Source of the DNA: Tretioscincus oriximinensis
Lineage: Eukaryota > Chordata > Lepidosauria > Squamata > Gymnophthalmidae
DNA length: 64,000 nt
Assembly (NCBI GenBank): GCA_022410635.1
Contig: JAJVDF010000140.1
Span: 2,087,417 to 2,151,416 of the forward strand
Direction of reading: 5' to 3'
Shown: positions 1 to 11,752 of the stretch, one piece after another
Layout: every line of letters starts with the position of its first letter
How positions within the stretch are numbered: position 1 is the stretch's first letter
Notes under the pieces: generated by a model
The model's database searches: none
What the model was told of the DNA's origin: nothing
What the model saw: the letters and a program-made list of their open reading frames with translations, nothing else
Program-made: the position numbers and the translations under genes

Positions 1-1355
1 CCACTTGGTGACTAGGCTCCACATTAATTAGTGCAGTGCTCTTTTTGGACTATGAATCCTGTAGTTCTTAATCACAGGTGACCAATGACCAGCTCTAAAA
101 CACATTATTACTCAGGTGATAGAGTAGAAACTGATGCAGCTGTAAGCCTACCGCAATATGTCAGCTGGGATTATGTCCACAGATTTTGCAAGTTTGTTGT
201 GACTTCAGGAATGTACAACACAACTTTGATCCATGACGAAATAAATTCATGCATAAACCACAGGAAATGTTAACATTTATGACTGTAATCGATTTTTAGC
301 CAAAGAAAACAGATTGAGGTGGATTGTTTTGCATTCATTTACAGGTTTACAGGAATGGGGTTTTTAAATCAAAAACATTGAGCTAGTTCACATTCAGTGC
401 AGCAACCTAGACTTTTTTTTTAAGTAATAGATTAAGCTACTTCTGCTAAGCCTCTGCTTCATACTTCCCACACAACCAGCCCCAAGTGATTACATTTTTT
501 GCATCTCCAGACCTTGCGAGATAATTCAGACCAAATTAGTACCATAATAGGGTGCCTGCTTGCCAGGAAACAGCCACAAACGTAAGCTCAGGAATGATTA
601 GCCTCCTGTTTCAGGACATGTTGCAATCTTCTAAGCAGTGGTAGCATAAAGGAAAGAAAATTAAAGTTCAGGTGGGAGGAGTTAATGGTTTTCCACCCAA
701 CCCAGGCCCTTGAGGGTTGTAAATCATCTTCTCCCCAGGAGTCGGATTGATGTGTCTGCCTCAAGATGCAGGTTGCATCCCACAATACTCTTGGCATTAT
801 AATGAGATTGCCAGATATAGTCCTAGCATTCCCAATATAGTGATTTCAACCTTCTAAGAATCTTTTTGTCAGCATGAAGAAACCAGCAAATGATACTAGA
901 TTTCCCATTATACTCCTTAATATCCCTACTTATCTTCTCAGTGATAAGCATATTTTGCAGTCAACTCAACTAGGGCTACAGGAAGTCAGTCAAGGGCATG
1001 AAAAAAACCAAGTGGATACATGTCTGCCTTCTGCTAAATCCTCTCAGGCTAACTGCAAACGATAAGTAGGGAGTTGTTCCTAGTACTGTTGGAAGACAGC
1101 AGGAGACAATTGTGGGCCCTTAAAGATCCATATAGGTGTTTAAGAATGCTTTGACGTTTCCTTGATGATGCATTAACTACACAATGTTGCACCAGAAAAG
1201 TGCTCCTGAGGTGCAGCATATGCATGATCTTGTATCCTGGCAGCACTCACTGCACCCTTAGCGTTCAATAAAGTGCAATAAAGAGAACTGAAATTGTGCA
1301 ATTGAAGAGAGCTTTGCCAGTCTAGCTGTCAGCATAAATATCCCTATCTTGGGAT
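1..1355. other. Intergenic, nothing recognised
   Basis: AT-rich unique-looking DNA. The small open frames here have no recognisable protein character. No RNA gene or clear repeat was seen. Confidence 0.6.
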
Positions 1356-1356
1356 A

Positions 1357-1720
1357 TAAACATAAGAGGAGCCATGCTGAATTGGGCCAGAGCCTATCTA
1401 GTCCAGCATTCTGTCTCACACAGAGGCCCACCAATTGCACCTGGGCAATCTGGAACAGAAGAAGGCAAAATCATCAACAGTTCTCGAGGCCCTGCAAATG
1501 GCATTTCAGAAATACTGCCTGTTGCTCCATCTTGGAGGCAGTATCAATACATCCAACTTAGTAGCTGTTTATACCCTGGCTTCCATGAACTTGTCTAATC
1601 CTGTCTTAAAGCCATCCAGGCTGCTAGCTATCACCACCTCTTCTGGAAGTAAATTCCATAGGTCGATGACCCTCTGGGTGAAAAAATACTTTCCCTTGTC
1701 TGTCCTTACTCTTATATTGG
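1357..1720 (-). mobile_element. CR1-type LINE 3' end
   Basis: Read on the minus strand this is the 3' non-coding tail of a reptile CR1 LINE. It carries the 'ttcacccagagggtcatcgac..ttccagaagaggtggtgatagctagcagcc' type of block, the 'tgcagg..agaactgttgatg' block, then 'gggcctctgtgtgagacagaatgctggactag', ending in a TTCTTATGTTTATA-like tail at the low-coordinate end. The same consensus recurs at 2562, 38897, 41320, 47165, 54331 and 55903. It is a 5'-truncated dead copy. Confidence 0.85.
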
Positions 1721-1917
1721 GATACCGTTGGTTGTTTGCCTCTGTGGGTATATGTAGTTTAAATGTTTAAAATCAAAAATAGCAGCTGGCCTTTGATCAA
1801 GTGCTGGAAAATATTCTAGAAAGGCCCAAGGTAAGATGTTCATTGGTTGAGGGTCCCAGGGTCACATTATAAAAGGTCACTTGCCAACCACAGAGCTGAA
1901 TGATAAATCACTTTCTT

Positions 1918-2004
1918 AATACTTTGTTGAAAATGTGATTATTCTCAATACTTTGTTGATAGTGTGATTATTCTCAATACTTTGTTGGTAGTGTGATTAT
2001 TCAC
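1918..2004. repeat. 29-bp tandem repeat, three copies
   Basis: Three head-to-tail copies at 1918-1946, 1947-1975 and 1976-2004, each beginning AATACTTTGTTG and ending GTGATTATTC plus two bases. They differ at only a few positions, so the duplication is fairly young. It abuts the 5' side of a tRNA-type SINE. Confidence 0.9.
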
Positions 2005-2009
2005 ACCAG

Positions 2010-2225
2010 TTTTGTGGTGAGAGTGTCAGCTTCTTATCTGGTAGCTGTCCAGTTCAATTCCACACTGCTCCATGAAGCCATTTGGGTGATTTGGAGTTAT
2101 TTCCATTTGGGTGTTTTCACAGTTCTTCAGAGCTGTCTCAGTTCCACCTACTTAACAAGGTGTCTATTATGAAGAGAATAACATAAAGTTATAGCTACTT
2201 TGAATCCCTTCAAGTTGAGAAATCC
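2010..2225 (+). mobile_element. tRNA-derived squamate SINE
   Basis: It has a tRNA-like head with a B-box-like GTTCAATTC, then 'gccatttgggtgatttggagttatttcc..cacagttcttcagagctgtctcag..cctactt.acaaggtgtc', the body shared with the element at 60330-60550, and an A/T-rich tail. The copy is degraded. Confidence 0.65.
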
Positions 2226-2561
2226 TCCAATTCATGTGCTTTGTGGGAAGAATCTAGGCAAAAGCTATGGCAGGCATGCAAACCAGGTGCCAGGATTGAT
2301 GGAGTGGCTGCATTTTGAGCAATATTTATTTATAAGGCAGATTGATGTGTTTTGCCATCATGCAAAATCTATTTTTATGTACTTTGAAATGTTTTACCTG
2401 CAAAGATATATCAGTTTCAAAGTGTTTCATACCCTGCAGGAGGCACATGAATGGGCAGGAAATCCCTGATCAGCATGCTCTGCTGCAGAAGGTTGGTTTT
2501 GGGGCCTGCAGTAAAATTCCTATCCTTTCTTGCCAACCTTATATCCAAAGTTAGAAAGGAG

Positions 2562-2718
2562 AACATAAGAACATAAGAAGAGACCTACTGGATCAGGTCA
2601 GAGCCCATCTAGTGCAGCATTCTGTGTCACACTGAGGCCCACCAGATGCACCTGGGCAGTCTGAACAAAGGAAAGCAAAATATGCACCTGTTCATGACTC
2701 CCTGCAAATGGCATTTCA
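2562..2718 (-). mobile_element. CR1-type LINE 3' tail
   Basis: On the minus strand it ends in TTCTTATGTTCTTATGTTC, the diagnostic tail repeat, preceded by the 'gggcctcagtgtgacacagaatgctgcactagatggg' block. It is heavily 5' truncated. Confidence 0.85.
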
Positions 2719-3434
2719 TCTTAAAAGTGGTAGCATGTATTTTCTAACCTTTAATGTAGATTAAATCTGGGATGACAACACTAGTGAGTGTGAGCTGCTT
2801 TTTAAAGAAAATTATGGCTGCTACCTCAGCACACTTTGCTATTTCTTTTAAAATGCGTTCACAATCCATCCTCCCCTAATTCAAAGTTTCCACACTGCTC
2901 CGATACATTTCCTTGTAATCTCATCACATGACAAGCCCCATAAGGAATTGCTGTGATTGCTTTCCCACAATTCCCAAGCATTCTTTGGGAACCAAGGGCC
3001 AATGAACTTTTAGATATTGTTCGGAAGTCTCATGAGAGTTGCCAATTCACATGGTTGAATGTCTCCACAAAACATATTTTGAATTTTACAAAATTCCTGC
3101 TGTTGAATCGCACAAACTGCAGTGGCTAGAAATTCCACAACAATGGACCTTTTTAGCATGCACATGGTGACATCATGGGGTGGATTGAAATCATGTAGAA
3201 ATCATGTGCGCAAATGTGGCCTGTATGTGGATGCAGCTTTCATCTTATGGTGTCAATGAATCCCTTTTCTTGCAGTCTCCAGTAACTGACCGTAAAGCAT
3301 GCATAAACAAATAACATCTTAACACTGGGAGAACATTTGGAGAAATAGTCAGCTGTTTCTATTGTGAGTCTTAATTGTGCTTCCTATTTTTGAGAGCTAT
3401 CCTGGAAAGGTCTAACCATAAACTCACAGGCAAT

Positions 3435-3660
3435 AATAGTACTTTTCAAAGAAGTAGCCATGTTAGTCTAAGTCCATAATATCTAGCAAGGGGGTCAAAT
3501 AGTACCTTGGATACTAATAAGAAAAGGTAGGCAGCAGGAGCTTTCACAGACAAGTGTACTTTGCCTGTTGCAGCATTGGACGAAATAGATTTGTCTACAA
3601 AAGCTCATACTCCTTAACTTTTTCTTGTTGATTTCTAAAGAGCTACAAGCCCCCAACCCC
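3435..3660. repeat. Dispersed reptile repeat ('gtagccatgttagtct' type)
   Basis: It contains the arrangement 'gtagccatgttagtct..tagtaccttgga..agctttcacagacaag..gcattggacg..aagctcat..ttgatttctaaag', which I recall as a common reptile repeat made of two inverted halves. Related segments lie at 48975-49060 and 59284-59400. I cannot assign the family. Confidence 0.5.
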
Positions 3661-4248
3661 CAACAGGCAATAAGTTAGTGAAACAGTGTACCTTGGAAGG
3701 CAATGAATTTGCCATCAGTATAAGGATTTAACAGACTAATTCAGGTGGTATTCTGTACTTAAATGACTCTGCTCTGCAGCTTAGCCTCAAGAGCTAAAAT
3801 GTGTTCACATTTTTTCTTTTATTCTCCGCTTTCCACAACATGATCAAAATGTGTTTGATTTCCAGAGCTCCTGCCCAATCAAACGTCACTCACCGCTGGA
3901 CGAAACTCCATTAGACTCCCTTTCCTTGCACTGCTGGAATTAATCATAGCAGAGAAAAGAAAAACAAGCAGATTGTGAAACAGAAGGGGACACTTATGCG
4001 ACATGAATGAGATGTAAACAGTGTCTGAGGACTGCTTGGTTTGCAAACTATTCTGAGACTTCTGGGTGCTTTACTGGGCTTTCAGGGATGCTTCTGCAGA
4101 CACAAAAATCTTGTGCTTTGTTAGTAAACAGTTTTGTAACCTCGGGGTTTTTTGGATAATCATAACAGGACATACAGTGGCAATTGCCTGACCTACTATG
4201 CACACTGTAACAGAAGCACTGTTTGCATCACATCTTTAGGGCACTGTG

Positions 4249-4428
4249 GCCTTGTCCCCACTGAGCCTTATTCTGAGTTATATCTTGGTACAGAGCTTGG
4301 TCATCCACATGCCAGTGTAGGCTATGGCAGGCCCCATTCGTGGCCTGCCATAGCCTACACTAGCATGTAGATGGCACATTCCTATTCTGAGATATAGCCA
4401 AGAAGAAGGCTCAGTAGGGACAGGTGCA
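4249..4428. mobile_element. 180-bp palindromic element (foldback MITE)
   Basis: The arms TGGCCTTGTCCCCACTGAGC..AGTGTAGGCTATGGCAGGCC and the reverse complement GGCCTGCCATAGCCTACACT..GCTCAGTAGGGACAGGTGCA pair over roughly 85 bases each side, around a short loop near 4342. The innermost 20 or so bases are perfect. Partial relatives with the same 'aggataTAATcc..TAAGACC' ends may occur near 10290, 27300, 27890 and 43280. Confidence 0.75.
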
Positions 4429-4559
4429 CCATGAGGATGAAAGGATCTCATCTCCCTCTTTCCTCAAAGCGTTATTGAGTTATGTGAACAAGTACAATAT
4501 CCACATAGAATAGTACCATCTCTCCCTAAACATTCATTGGAGTACTTGAAAAGCAGGGA

Positions 4560-5165
4560 GAGGTTAAGTGCTCAGAGACTGTGTTCCTGCGTGAGAGAGA
4601 AAAACAATTTTGAGAACTGCGAAGAGAATTCAGTTTCCTCCAGCGTTTTCTTCTGTTTCCAGTTCAATTTCTGCTGTGTTTCATCATCTGCACAAGATTC
4701 ACATTGGCTTCCGGAGTTAACGGCCGCATTGGCTGGGTAATCTGTTTTTGGAATGTTCTCTTCCCATGCTCTGCCTTTTAAAAAAAAAAATATATGCCCA
4801 ACTTTTGTACAAATCCATAATTGCAAAAAATTAATACAGATATACAGATATTTAGTTTTGCGTAAAACTAGAAGCCAACAACTGTTGCCTTCTTGGAGGT
4901 TAGGACAAAATGGAGGCACAGTGGTGGAGTGAGGTGCTCCCGCTATGGCTAAACCATAGTGAGGAAATGGTTAGCCTGAATTGAGAAAAACTGCACCTGT
5001 GTTGTTTTTGAAGGAGAACACCGTTCCAGTGATATGTGGCTTTGTGAACGATACATTGTGAAAGCACACACACACACGTGGATTATAGGAGGAATGCATG
5101 TGCTCAGTGCAAAGCCACACAACCTTCGCTCCCATTCCCCCCTCCCCCCAGTGAGAACATAGCCA
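4560..5165 (-). repeat. Unclassified ~600-bp dispersed repeat, copy 1
   Basis: Read on the minus strand this matches 56548-57110 through most of its length. Shared blocks are the GTTCTCACTGGGGG start, 'tgtggctttgcact', 'ctcctataatccac', 'gctccatagtgggagcacctc', 'gcctccattttgt.ctaacctcca', 'actaaatatctgtatat' and 'gaagccaatg..aatcttgtgc..atgatgaaac'. A minus-strand open frame (4572-4919) lies inside but does not look protein-like. It is probably a non-autonomous DNA transposon; the ends were not resolved. Confidence 0.65.
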
Positions 5166-6563
5166 AAGAGTGCTGATTCCTGCTGACGTTCAGGACCACT
5201 ACTTCTTCCATGTTATTTCCATTCAAGGGGACTTGGGCAAGTTATGCTGTCATCATACATAGAAAATGACCCATGGGCTTTTTCTTGTGTTGGATTATTT
5301 TCCTTATGGCTGGCACTACAACCGTAAAATAAAGGTTTCTCACCTGCAACATAGAAGCAGCAAAAGACATAAGAGTAGCAATACTTAGGTTGCATTCCCA
5401 TGGAGGATTTTTACCGAGATGGTACTTACATCAGGCTAAATTCACCCCATTAGTTCATGCAGGATCAGCAATCCTCTCGCCAAAAAGGCCTATCATCTCA
5501 GATTTTCCAGCCACTGCTGTTTGTCCAATTACATATCGTACTTAAAGCTTCAATAAATCTGTTTGCATTTGACTTGAATCTTATTTATTTTGTTCATTTC
5601 TCATTTGAACAAGCTGGTTTTGAAGTTTCTTTTATAGCTAAACTGTAGCAGTGGCAATTCACAGGGAACCTTTTGTTGAGAAGGCAGGATCAGAGCAAAG
5701 TTGGAAGTTTCATTTTGATCTTGCTGGGAGATGCTTTGATCAGTTGCAGATTCAGAAGGAAACTAAACACAGAGCAAACACCATGTAAACAGTTTTGTGT
5801 CTAAAAAACAGAATTATATTTTGGTTTTAAGCTTTCAAAAATCACTGGGTCAAGAATAACAGAGGCACAACTGAAGCTGCAACATCATCTCATTGGGTCA
5901 AAGAGATTAGGCACACCTTAAACTAACCCTGTGCAAAAGACTTTGAAGGCTAAGCAGAGGGCAAAGGTCTTGTGTTCAGAACCATGGTTCCAATTTGTGG
6001 GTCTCTTCTTAGCATTTGTTCAATTGCTTCTGCCCACCCAACCTGCCCTAATCCTATATCACACATGCACACATTTCTCCCATTCACCCCAATCACAGGT
6101 TGAGTCCAGACTTAGAAACCAGACTCTGTTGATTAGGGTTGACTTGCTGCAGATTTGTGACTTCTGACCTTAGGGCTAGATCACGAACTCTAACCAAAAG
6201 TGTATGTGTGTACGTGTAAAAGAGAAATTAACAGGAAGCCAAAGGTAAGAGATTTGAGCTTGAGGGGCACAAAGATCCGCCAGCTCTTATTACTAAACAT
6301 TTTCCAAGGTACAAAATACTTTGTTGTCTTTGCTTTGTTTTGCAAGCTAGTATGCACCAGTACACATTCGTGGCTAACTCAAGATTTGGTGAGTAGTCTA
6401 TTTATTTTGGTATGGTCACTTTCACATTTCCAAAATAAGAAAGGGAAAAACTTATATGAAAGATACATTAGACAAAATAAAAGTGAGAGAGAAAAAAACA
6501 CCCCATCCAGAATTACATTATTCTGAAGATAACAGTAGATATTAAAATGGGATTACAGTTTTC

Positions 6564-6612
6564 AAGTGTTGAGAATAGAGCATCTTCAGTGATGCTCTAT
6601 TCCCAACACTTT
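6564..6612. repeat. Short near-perfect hairpin
   Basis: AAGTGTTGAGAATAGAGCAT and ATGCTCTATTCCCAACACTT pair as a 20-bp stem with one mismatch around an 8-9-base loop. It could be the core of a MITE or a chance inverted repeat. Transcription is unknown. Confidence 0.7.
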
Positions 6613-6737
6613 TGGTTACTCATTAAGTAACCACAACTTAATGGGAGCAGACTATTTGGGATTGTTTGGAACCAGAAGGATGAAGTCTTCCATATCAGAC
6701 TTTAACTCTTTATGCACTGCCATACTATTCTACATTC

Positions 6738-6865
6738 TCTATATAAGGCTAGTGCTAATCCAGATCAAATCTATGCTGTTCTCTAAACCATATTTGTGAT
6801 AGAGCAAGTGTACATCCATACTAACACAGTCTGATTTGGATTAAGTAACTGGTCTTATATATAGA
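6738..6865. repeat. Imperfect inverted repeat
   Basis: The left arm 'ctatataaggctagtgctaatccagatcaaatctatgctgt' pairs with the reverse complement of 'cacagtctgatttggattaagtaactggtcttatatatag' with several mismatches. It is probably a decayed foldback transposon. Confidence 0.55.
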
Positions 6866-9534
6866 TTGCATATGCATGGGCACAGTTAAAAGTGGCATGC
6901 ACCATTTAGGCAAATTGGCAAACCTACACTCAATTCTTCTTTTGCCAAGATTCAAAATCAACATGGAATTAGCTGGTAACTTTCAAAGGCAGCAGTAAGA
7001 GGCCCACTTGCGTTTGATAGCCAGGGAAGTGAACAAATTGCAACCCAGATGCTTGCATTGCGTCAAGTGAACTGCCAACTTCACATCTGCATTGTAGCAT
7101 GCATTGTCCCACTTCTAGTGCAATCTAGACACACATTGTTACAGCCAACCCTAATTTACTAAAAATAATTTAGCCCAGTACATGCATAAACAGACATTGA
7201 CACTTCAGGGCTTCACGTTTCTGATTTTTATTTTTAAAAAATGACCATATAGCGCAGCAAGTATGTCCCAACACAGATAAAGGCCTTCCCACATTCGCCC
7301 GCTCTCAATTCTCACATCTACATAACACAAATTAAAGGACATTACTTCAGATTTAAACTGCATGGTACTTGGGTTTTATTTGAGACTCGGCACACTTTAC
7401 TCTGCTTGAGCTGTTAAACAAATTAATAACTGGCCATTTAAACTTTATAGCCAAATAGGGGAGTAGAAACTTGGACTTAAAGTCTATTTCAAGCTTTTTA
7501 TATCTGTGTGTTCATCTGAAAATATGCAATGTAGTGGAGAATATTGTCCACAGCAGCATTTAGAGGAGAAAGGAAGGTGAAAGAATCGCAGGAAGATGAA
7601 AAGCAGGCTCAAACATCTATCCTAATCTTCTTATCTAAGGAATCAGCCAAGGAGGTGTGAAAGTTCACCTTCTGAGGCCCACCTCTTAAGGAAAGAAAAA
7701 CGAAAACTCATTAGAGTGTTTGTTCAGAAAACAGGCCCCCTGGCTCTCTCCGCCTAGCCAGAAAACTGAGACGCACAACCTGATCCCTGTGGATCAGCAA
7801 AATGTCTACGCAGTTTAAATTGAGTCAGATGGACAGTGTCCGCTAGGCCCCTCCAGAAGTGGCAGAGTTCCTACGGCTGACAGGAGTCAGGACCTTTTGG
7901 GAGAGCAGAGAGCTGAGTTGTACCCTGATCCTGACAGCTCTGGTTCCTGTGAGGAAGAACAGACCAAGGCAGTTTGTGTCCCCCATGCCCCCCATGCCAA
8001 AGAAAGGAGAAGGTGGAGAGAGAGGAAATTGTACAAAGATGATTTGACAGCTCTAAACAAGACCTGATGGGTCAGGAGGAAGAGATTCAAACTCTGTAAC
8101 TAACAACCTTAGCCCTAGCAAAGCTTTCCGTAAACAAACTCTCTCGCTAACATAAGGATATATAAAATTTAAGCAGGCCTTATCCAATATTACTTAAAAA
8201 TAAAATAAAATCAGTGTCCTTACTACATGACTTCTATTTAAGAGAACCTTTCAACAGAATTTCCACAATACAAGAATCCAAAGCAGAACTATTAGTATAA
8301 CCAATATAATGAAGCATTTGTCACCAGGGAAAAAGATGCAAATTAACAATTATAAAAACAAAGTATACATGCTACACAGAAATGGAAATGGAAAAGGTAT
8401 CAGTGATTGTCACATATCACCAAAAATGACAGGCAATTTACTGTATAAACATCACTACACTGACAGCAAAGAGTAATATTATCATGGTATTATATTCCTT
8501 CTTGTTGAAGTGACAGATCCTTAGTTGTCATTTTTAAATTAGCTGAAGTTGATTTTTCAAAATTTGTAAAAATCACAAACTTTTGTCTTTTTGGTACGGA
8601 TGTCCTTCACTGTAGAATTATTATCTATGAAATCAGTGACATATGGCAAGCCTAATAACCGTTATCAACGACTATGGATTACAGAACAAGCCTCATGAGG
8701 CACATTTCATTATTGCTAAAACAACAGCAACAACAAAAACCTCAACAGTTAAAAATACATTAAAGGCTGTGTGGATTAGCAAGTCAGCAACCATTCAAAC
8801 AGGCATAATGCTTACCTGTTATGATAGTAAATGCCTGCTAAATTCCGTAAAATAATTACTAATATTTCTCATGACTCCTTTGCAAAGTTTCCGTGTAATC
8901 AGGGGAAAGGGCCTGATAATTGCCACTTGACTTATGATTCCTTCCCTTAACTTCCCCAAAGCAATATTGTTGTTGTATTAGTAAAGAGCGTGAAATTAGG
9001 AGGAATTCCTGGTATCTACAGGGCATAACCATGAAGTCTGCCTACTTGATACGTAAGTGACTTACGATTAGTTTCTTTCAGAGAAATATTAGGGAACTGA
9101 ACTTTTAATCCTTTGTTTTCTAGATAATTATTTTACCACTGAAATGTATCATATATTAATAACTTTAAAATATACATTTAATTATTATGGTTATTAAGCC
9201 CTCAATCCATGAAGTAAGAATGTGTAATTCAAACAACCTTCAGCTTCAAACCATGGTCATAGCTTTACTTTTAATCTTCTTCAGCACATCTTTTCTCCTG
9301 TAGAATACGGTTTAGGCAGAAAAAGTCTAGACTAAGTGAATTCTTCATGACTGAAAATGATCTATGATCTTATCTTTTTCTTCATCACATACCACTGTTA
9401 CCTCACGTGATCCAAGGAACCAATCCGCCTTGCTTAAAGTGGAAGGTGTTTGTCTCATGATGGTAATTTTATGTTCACATCTAACTGTTGCATTTGCATG
9501 CATTCGTGTATCACACTTCTCTTCAAGCAAAACA

Positions 9535-9737
9535 AAGGAGGAGAAGGAGAAGGAGAAGGAGAAGAAGAAGGAGAAGGAGGAGGAGGAGAAGGAGGAGGAG
9601 GAGGAGGAGAAGGAGAAGGAGAAGGAGAAGGAGAAGGAGAAGGAGAAGGAGAAGGAGAAGAAGAAGAAGAAGAAGAAGAAGAAGAAGAAGAAGAAGAAGA
9701 AGAAGAAGAAGAAGAAGAAGAAGAAGAAGAAGAAGAA
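9535..9737 (+). repeat. Polypurine GGA/GAA microsatellite (~200 bp)
   Basis: The tract is uninterrupted purine: GGAGAA-type hexamers and GGA runs to about 9655, then about 27 perfect GAA triplets from 9656 to 9737. The open frames across it (poly-E, poly-K, poly-R, poly-S) are artefacts of the repeat. Such mirror-symmetric homopurine tracts can form triplex (H-) DNA. Confidence 0.98.
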
Positions 9738-10879
9738 AACACTTTGTGAAGTAAGTGGGACTAAGAGAGTTCTGATTGGTGCTGGATTGTGAGCACTTTG
9801 ATTGTTTTGGTGTTTTGTTTTATGTTGTTGTTATTGCTGCTGCTATTATTTCGCATGAGGCCAACCTCATTCCAATTAATATGATGCTAAGCTAAAGATA
9901 CCATATATGTCAGTAGGACACTCCTTCTGGGAGAAGGGGGTTCTGGTTTAGTCCAGTTCTTCAGGACTGAAGATAATTTAAAAACACATTTGTGTGTGGC
10001 CAGGGCCTGTGTGATTATCCTACACTGTCATCCTTTAAGCAGGATAAGGAGTTTTCTTCTCTGTTCAAGCTGTACTAAGTATTCTGGAATGCTTTCAGCC
10101 GAAGTGTATAGTAAAGCAATCACTTCATATAATCCAATCCTGAATTCCAGGAAGAAGGTGAGAAGGAAGCTTTACTGTAGTCTACTTGCTTCCAAGAAAC
10201 TCAGTGAATTTCAGGCTCTTTCAGTACTGGCACCTTTTTCTGGATTATATTTTTCTGGATTTCTCAGAAGATAAATTTGCCATTTACATGCTGGATTGCA
10301 AACCCACCCTCAGCCTTATAATCCAGAATAAGACCTAGTGCAAGTAAGAACTTCACACGCTTGCAGTCTCTCTAAACAGACGTCCTTGATTTTTTCACAT
10401 TTCCCTTTTTTCTGTTATTCTTCACAATACCCTTCAGCAGCTCACTGCTGCCCTCCTCTGTTATTGTAATCTATTTCAAAACAATAGAAAAAGGGAAACG
10501 ATCTAACAGTTTATGTTCCTTTGTATAGAAAGTATTGGTTCTCTTTCATTTTGGAAGAAGTATTTTACAGAATTTCAGTCAATATCTAAAATCCTTGTAA
10601 CATCTCCTCTTCAATATCGGGAACTCCCGAAAGTGAAATATTGGGGAGAGAGCCTGAAAATTTCAAGAAGCTCTGGGTAATCTTGCACACGGGATTTTTT
10701 TGGGGATGTCATCCTGGGTGCCACTGCCCCGGAAGCAAATATGTTATTTTCAGTAAAATGGCTGCCCCCAGGATAAGGATTTTTTTCTCGTGTACCCCTG
10801 CATGAGATCTTGGATCTTGTCAACGGTACACTATCTCACAGACTGCATGAGATTCTCATGCAGTTCCCAACTCTGCTCC

Positions 10880-11275
10880 TTTTTTCTAATCCTCCCTACA
10901 GAGAAGACTGAGAGGAGACCTGATAGCTGTCTACAAATATCTGAAGGGTTGTCGCAGAGCAGAGGGATCAGCACTGTTCTCATTAGCACATGGAAGGACT
11001 AGAAACAATGGAATGAAACTACAAGGGAGTAGATTTAGATTAGATATCAGAAAAAAAACTTTCTAACAGTAAGGGTGATAAACCAGTGGAACAGTTTGCC
11101 ACGGGGTGGGTGGGTGGGTGGGTTTGAGTTCGCCTTCACTGGAAGTTTTCAAACAGAGACTGGACAGTCATCTGTCTGGGATGGTTTAATGAATCCTGCA
11201 TCGAGCAGGGGGTTGGACTCGATGACCCTGGAAGTCCCTTCCAACTCTATAATTCTATGATTCTATGATACATCT
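10880..11275 (+). mobile_element. CR1 LINE 3' end with ATTCTATGAT tail
   Basis: This is the classical CR1 tail: 'gagaggagacctgatagctgtctacaaatatctgaag', '..gtgataaaccagtggaacagtttgcc', 'gggttggactcgatgaccctggaagtcccttccaactct', ending in repeated ATTCTATG. Only the 3' end is present. A GGGT run sits at 11103-11122. Confidence 0.93.
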
Positions 11276-11281
11276 ACAATA

Positions 11282-11519
11282 CAGGGCCCAGGATCTGTTG
11301 CGGTATGGTGGAACCCAAGTTACACTGGTGTAATCACATCTAAATCACCTTCAGTTCATCTTCCTAAAGAAGATGGGCTTATTTTCTTTTCTTTCTTTCT
11401 TCTGGAGAAATCCATATTCTTTGGAACTGAAGCTGAAGTGAAGATGGTCTAAAGCAAAGGTATAACCACAGCCAATGTAACTAGGGTTCCACCTGCACAA
11501 CAGCAGATCCTGGGCCCTG
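11282..11519. mobile_element. TA-flanked 238-bp palindromic MITE
   Basis: The termini are CAGGGCCCAGGATCTGTTG at the left and the inverse CAGCAGATCCTGGGCCCTG at the right (one mismatch over the outer 19). The element is flanked by TA on both sides (11280-11281 and 11520-11521). Imperfect pairing continues inward (GGTGGAACCC..AAGTTACA against TGTAAC..GGGTTCCACC). TA duplication and a terminal inverted repeat fit a Tc1/mariner-type MITE. It lies immediately 3' of a CR1 tail. Confidence 0.85.
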
Positions 11520-11752
11520 TATGGAATGAGTATCTTGGAATGTCATCTGAAAGCCATAGGGTTACAAACACAAGCCTTTGAACGCCGATATCTCAGTTGA
11601 AACACTGAAGCTCTTAACCTCTGGAACACTGTCCCTCGCTGGAAGGCTTTATCCATTCAGCACTTGTTAATAATAATCTAGTGTACTGGCTTACATTTCA
11701 TTCATACCTTTAGAGCACATTTTGAATTTTGTCGATCTGTCAGTTTCTGAAG

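Larger units (their letters stand above)
5166..9534. other. Intergenic, mostly unrecognised
   Basis: No gene was recognised. It contains two hairpins (6564-6612 and 6738-6865, listed separately) and a short CA run near 5070 just outside it. The stretch 6900-9534 is AT-rich with no clear repeat family. Confidence 0.55.

Noticed and set aside
1905..2010. CRISPR array
   Set aside because: The three 29-bp units are directly adjacent with no spacers, and the genome is a vertebrate.
4572..4919. 115-codon minus-strand open frame
   Set aside because: It lies in a dispersed repeat. The other copy (56548-57110) does not preserve the frame, and no domain was recognised.
9364..9792. Poly-Lys/Glu, poly-Gly/Glu, poly-Arg and poly-Ser frames
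   Set aside because: All are products of the GAA/GGA microsatellite.
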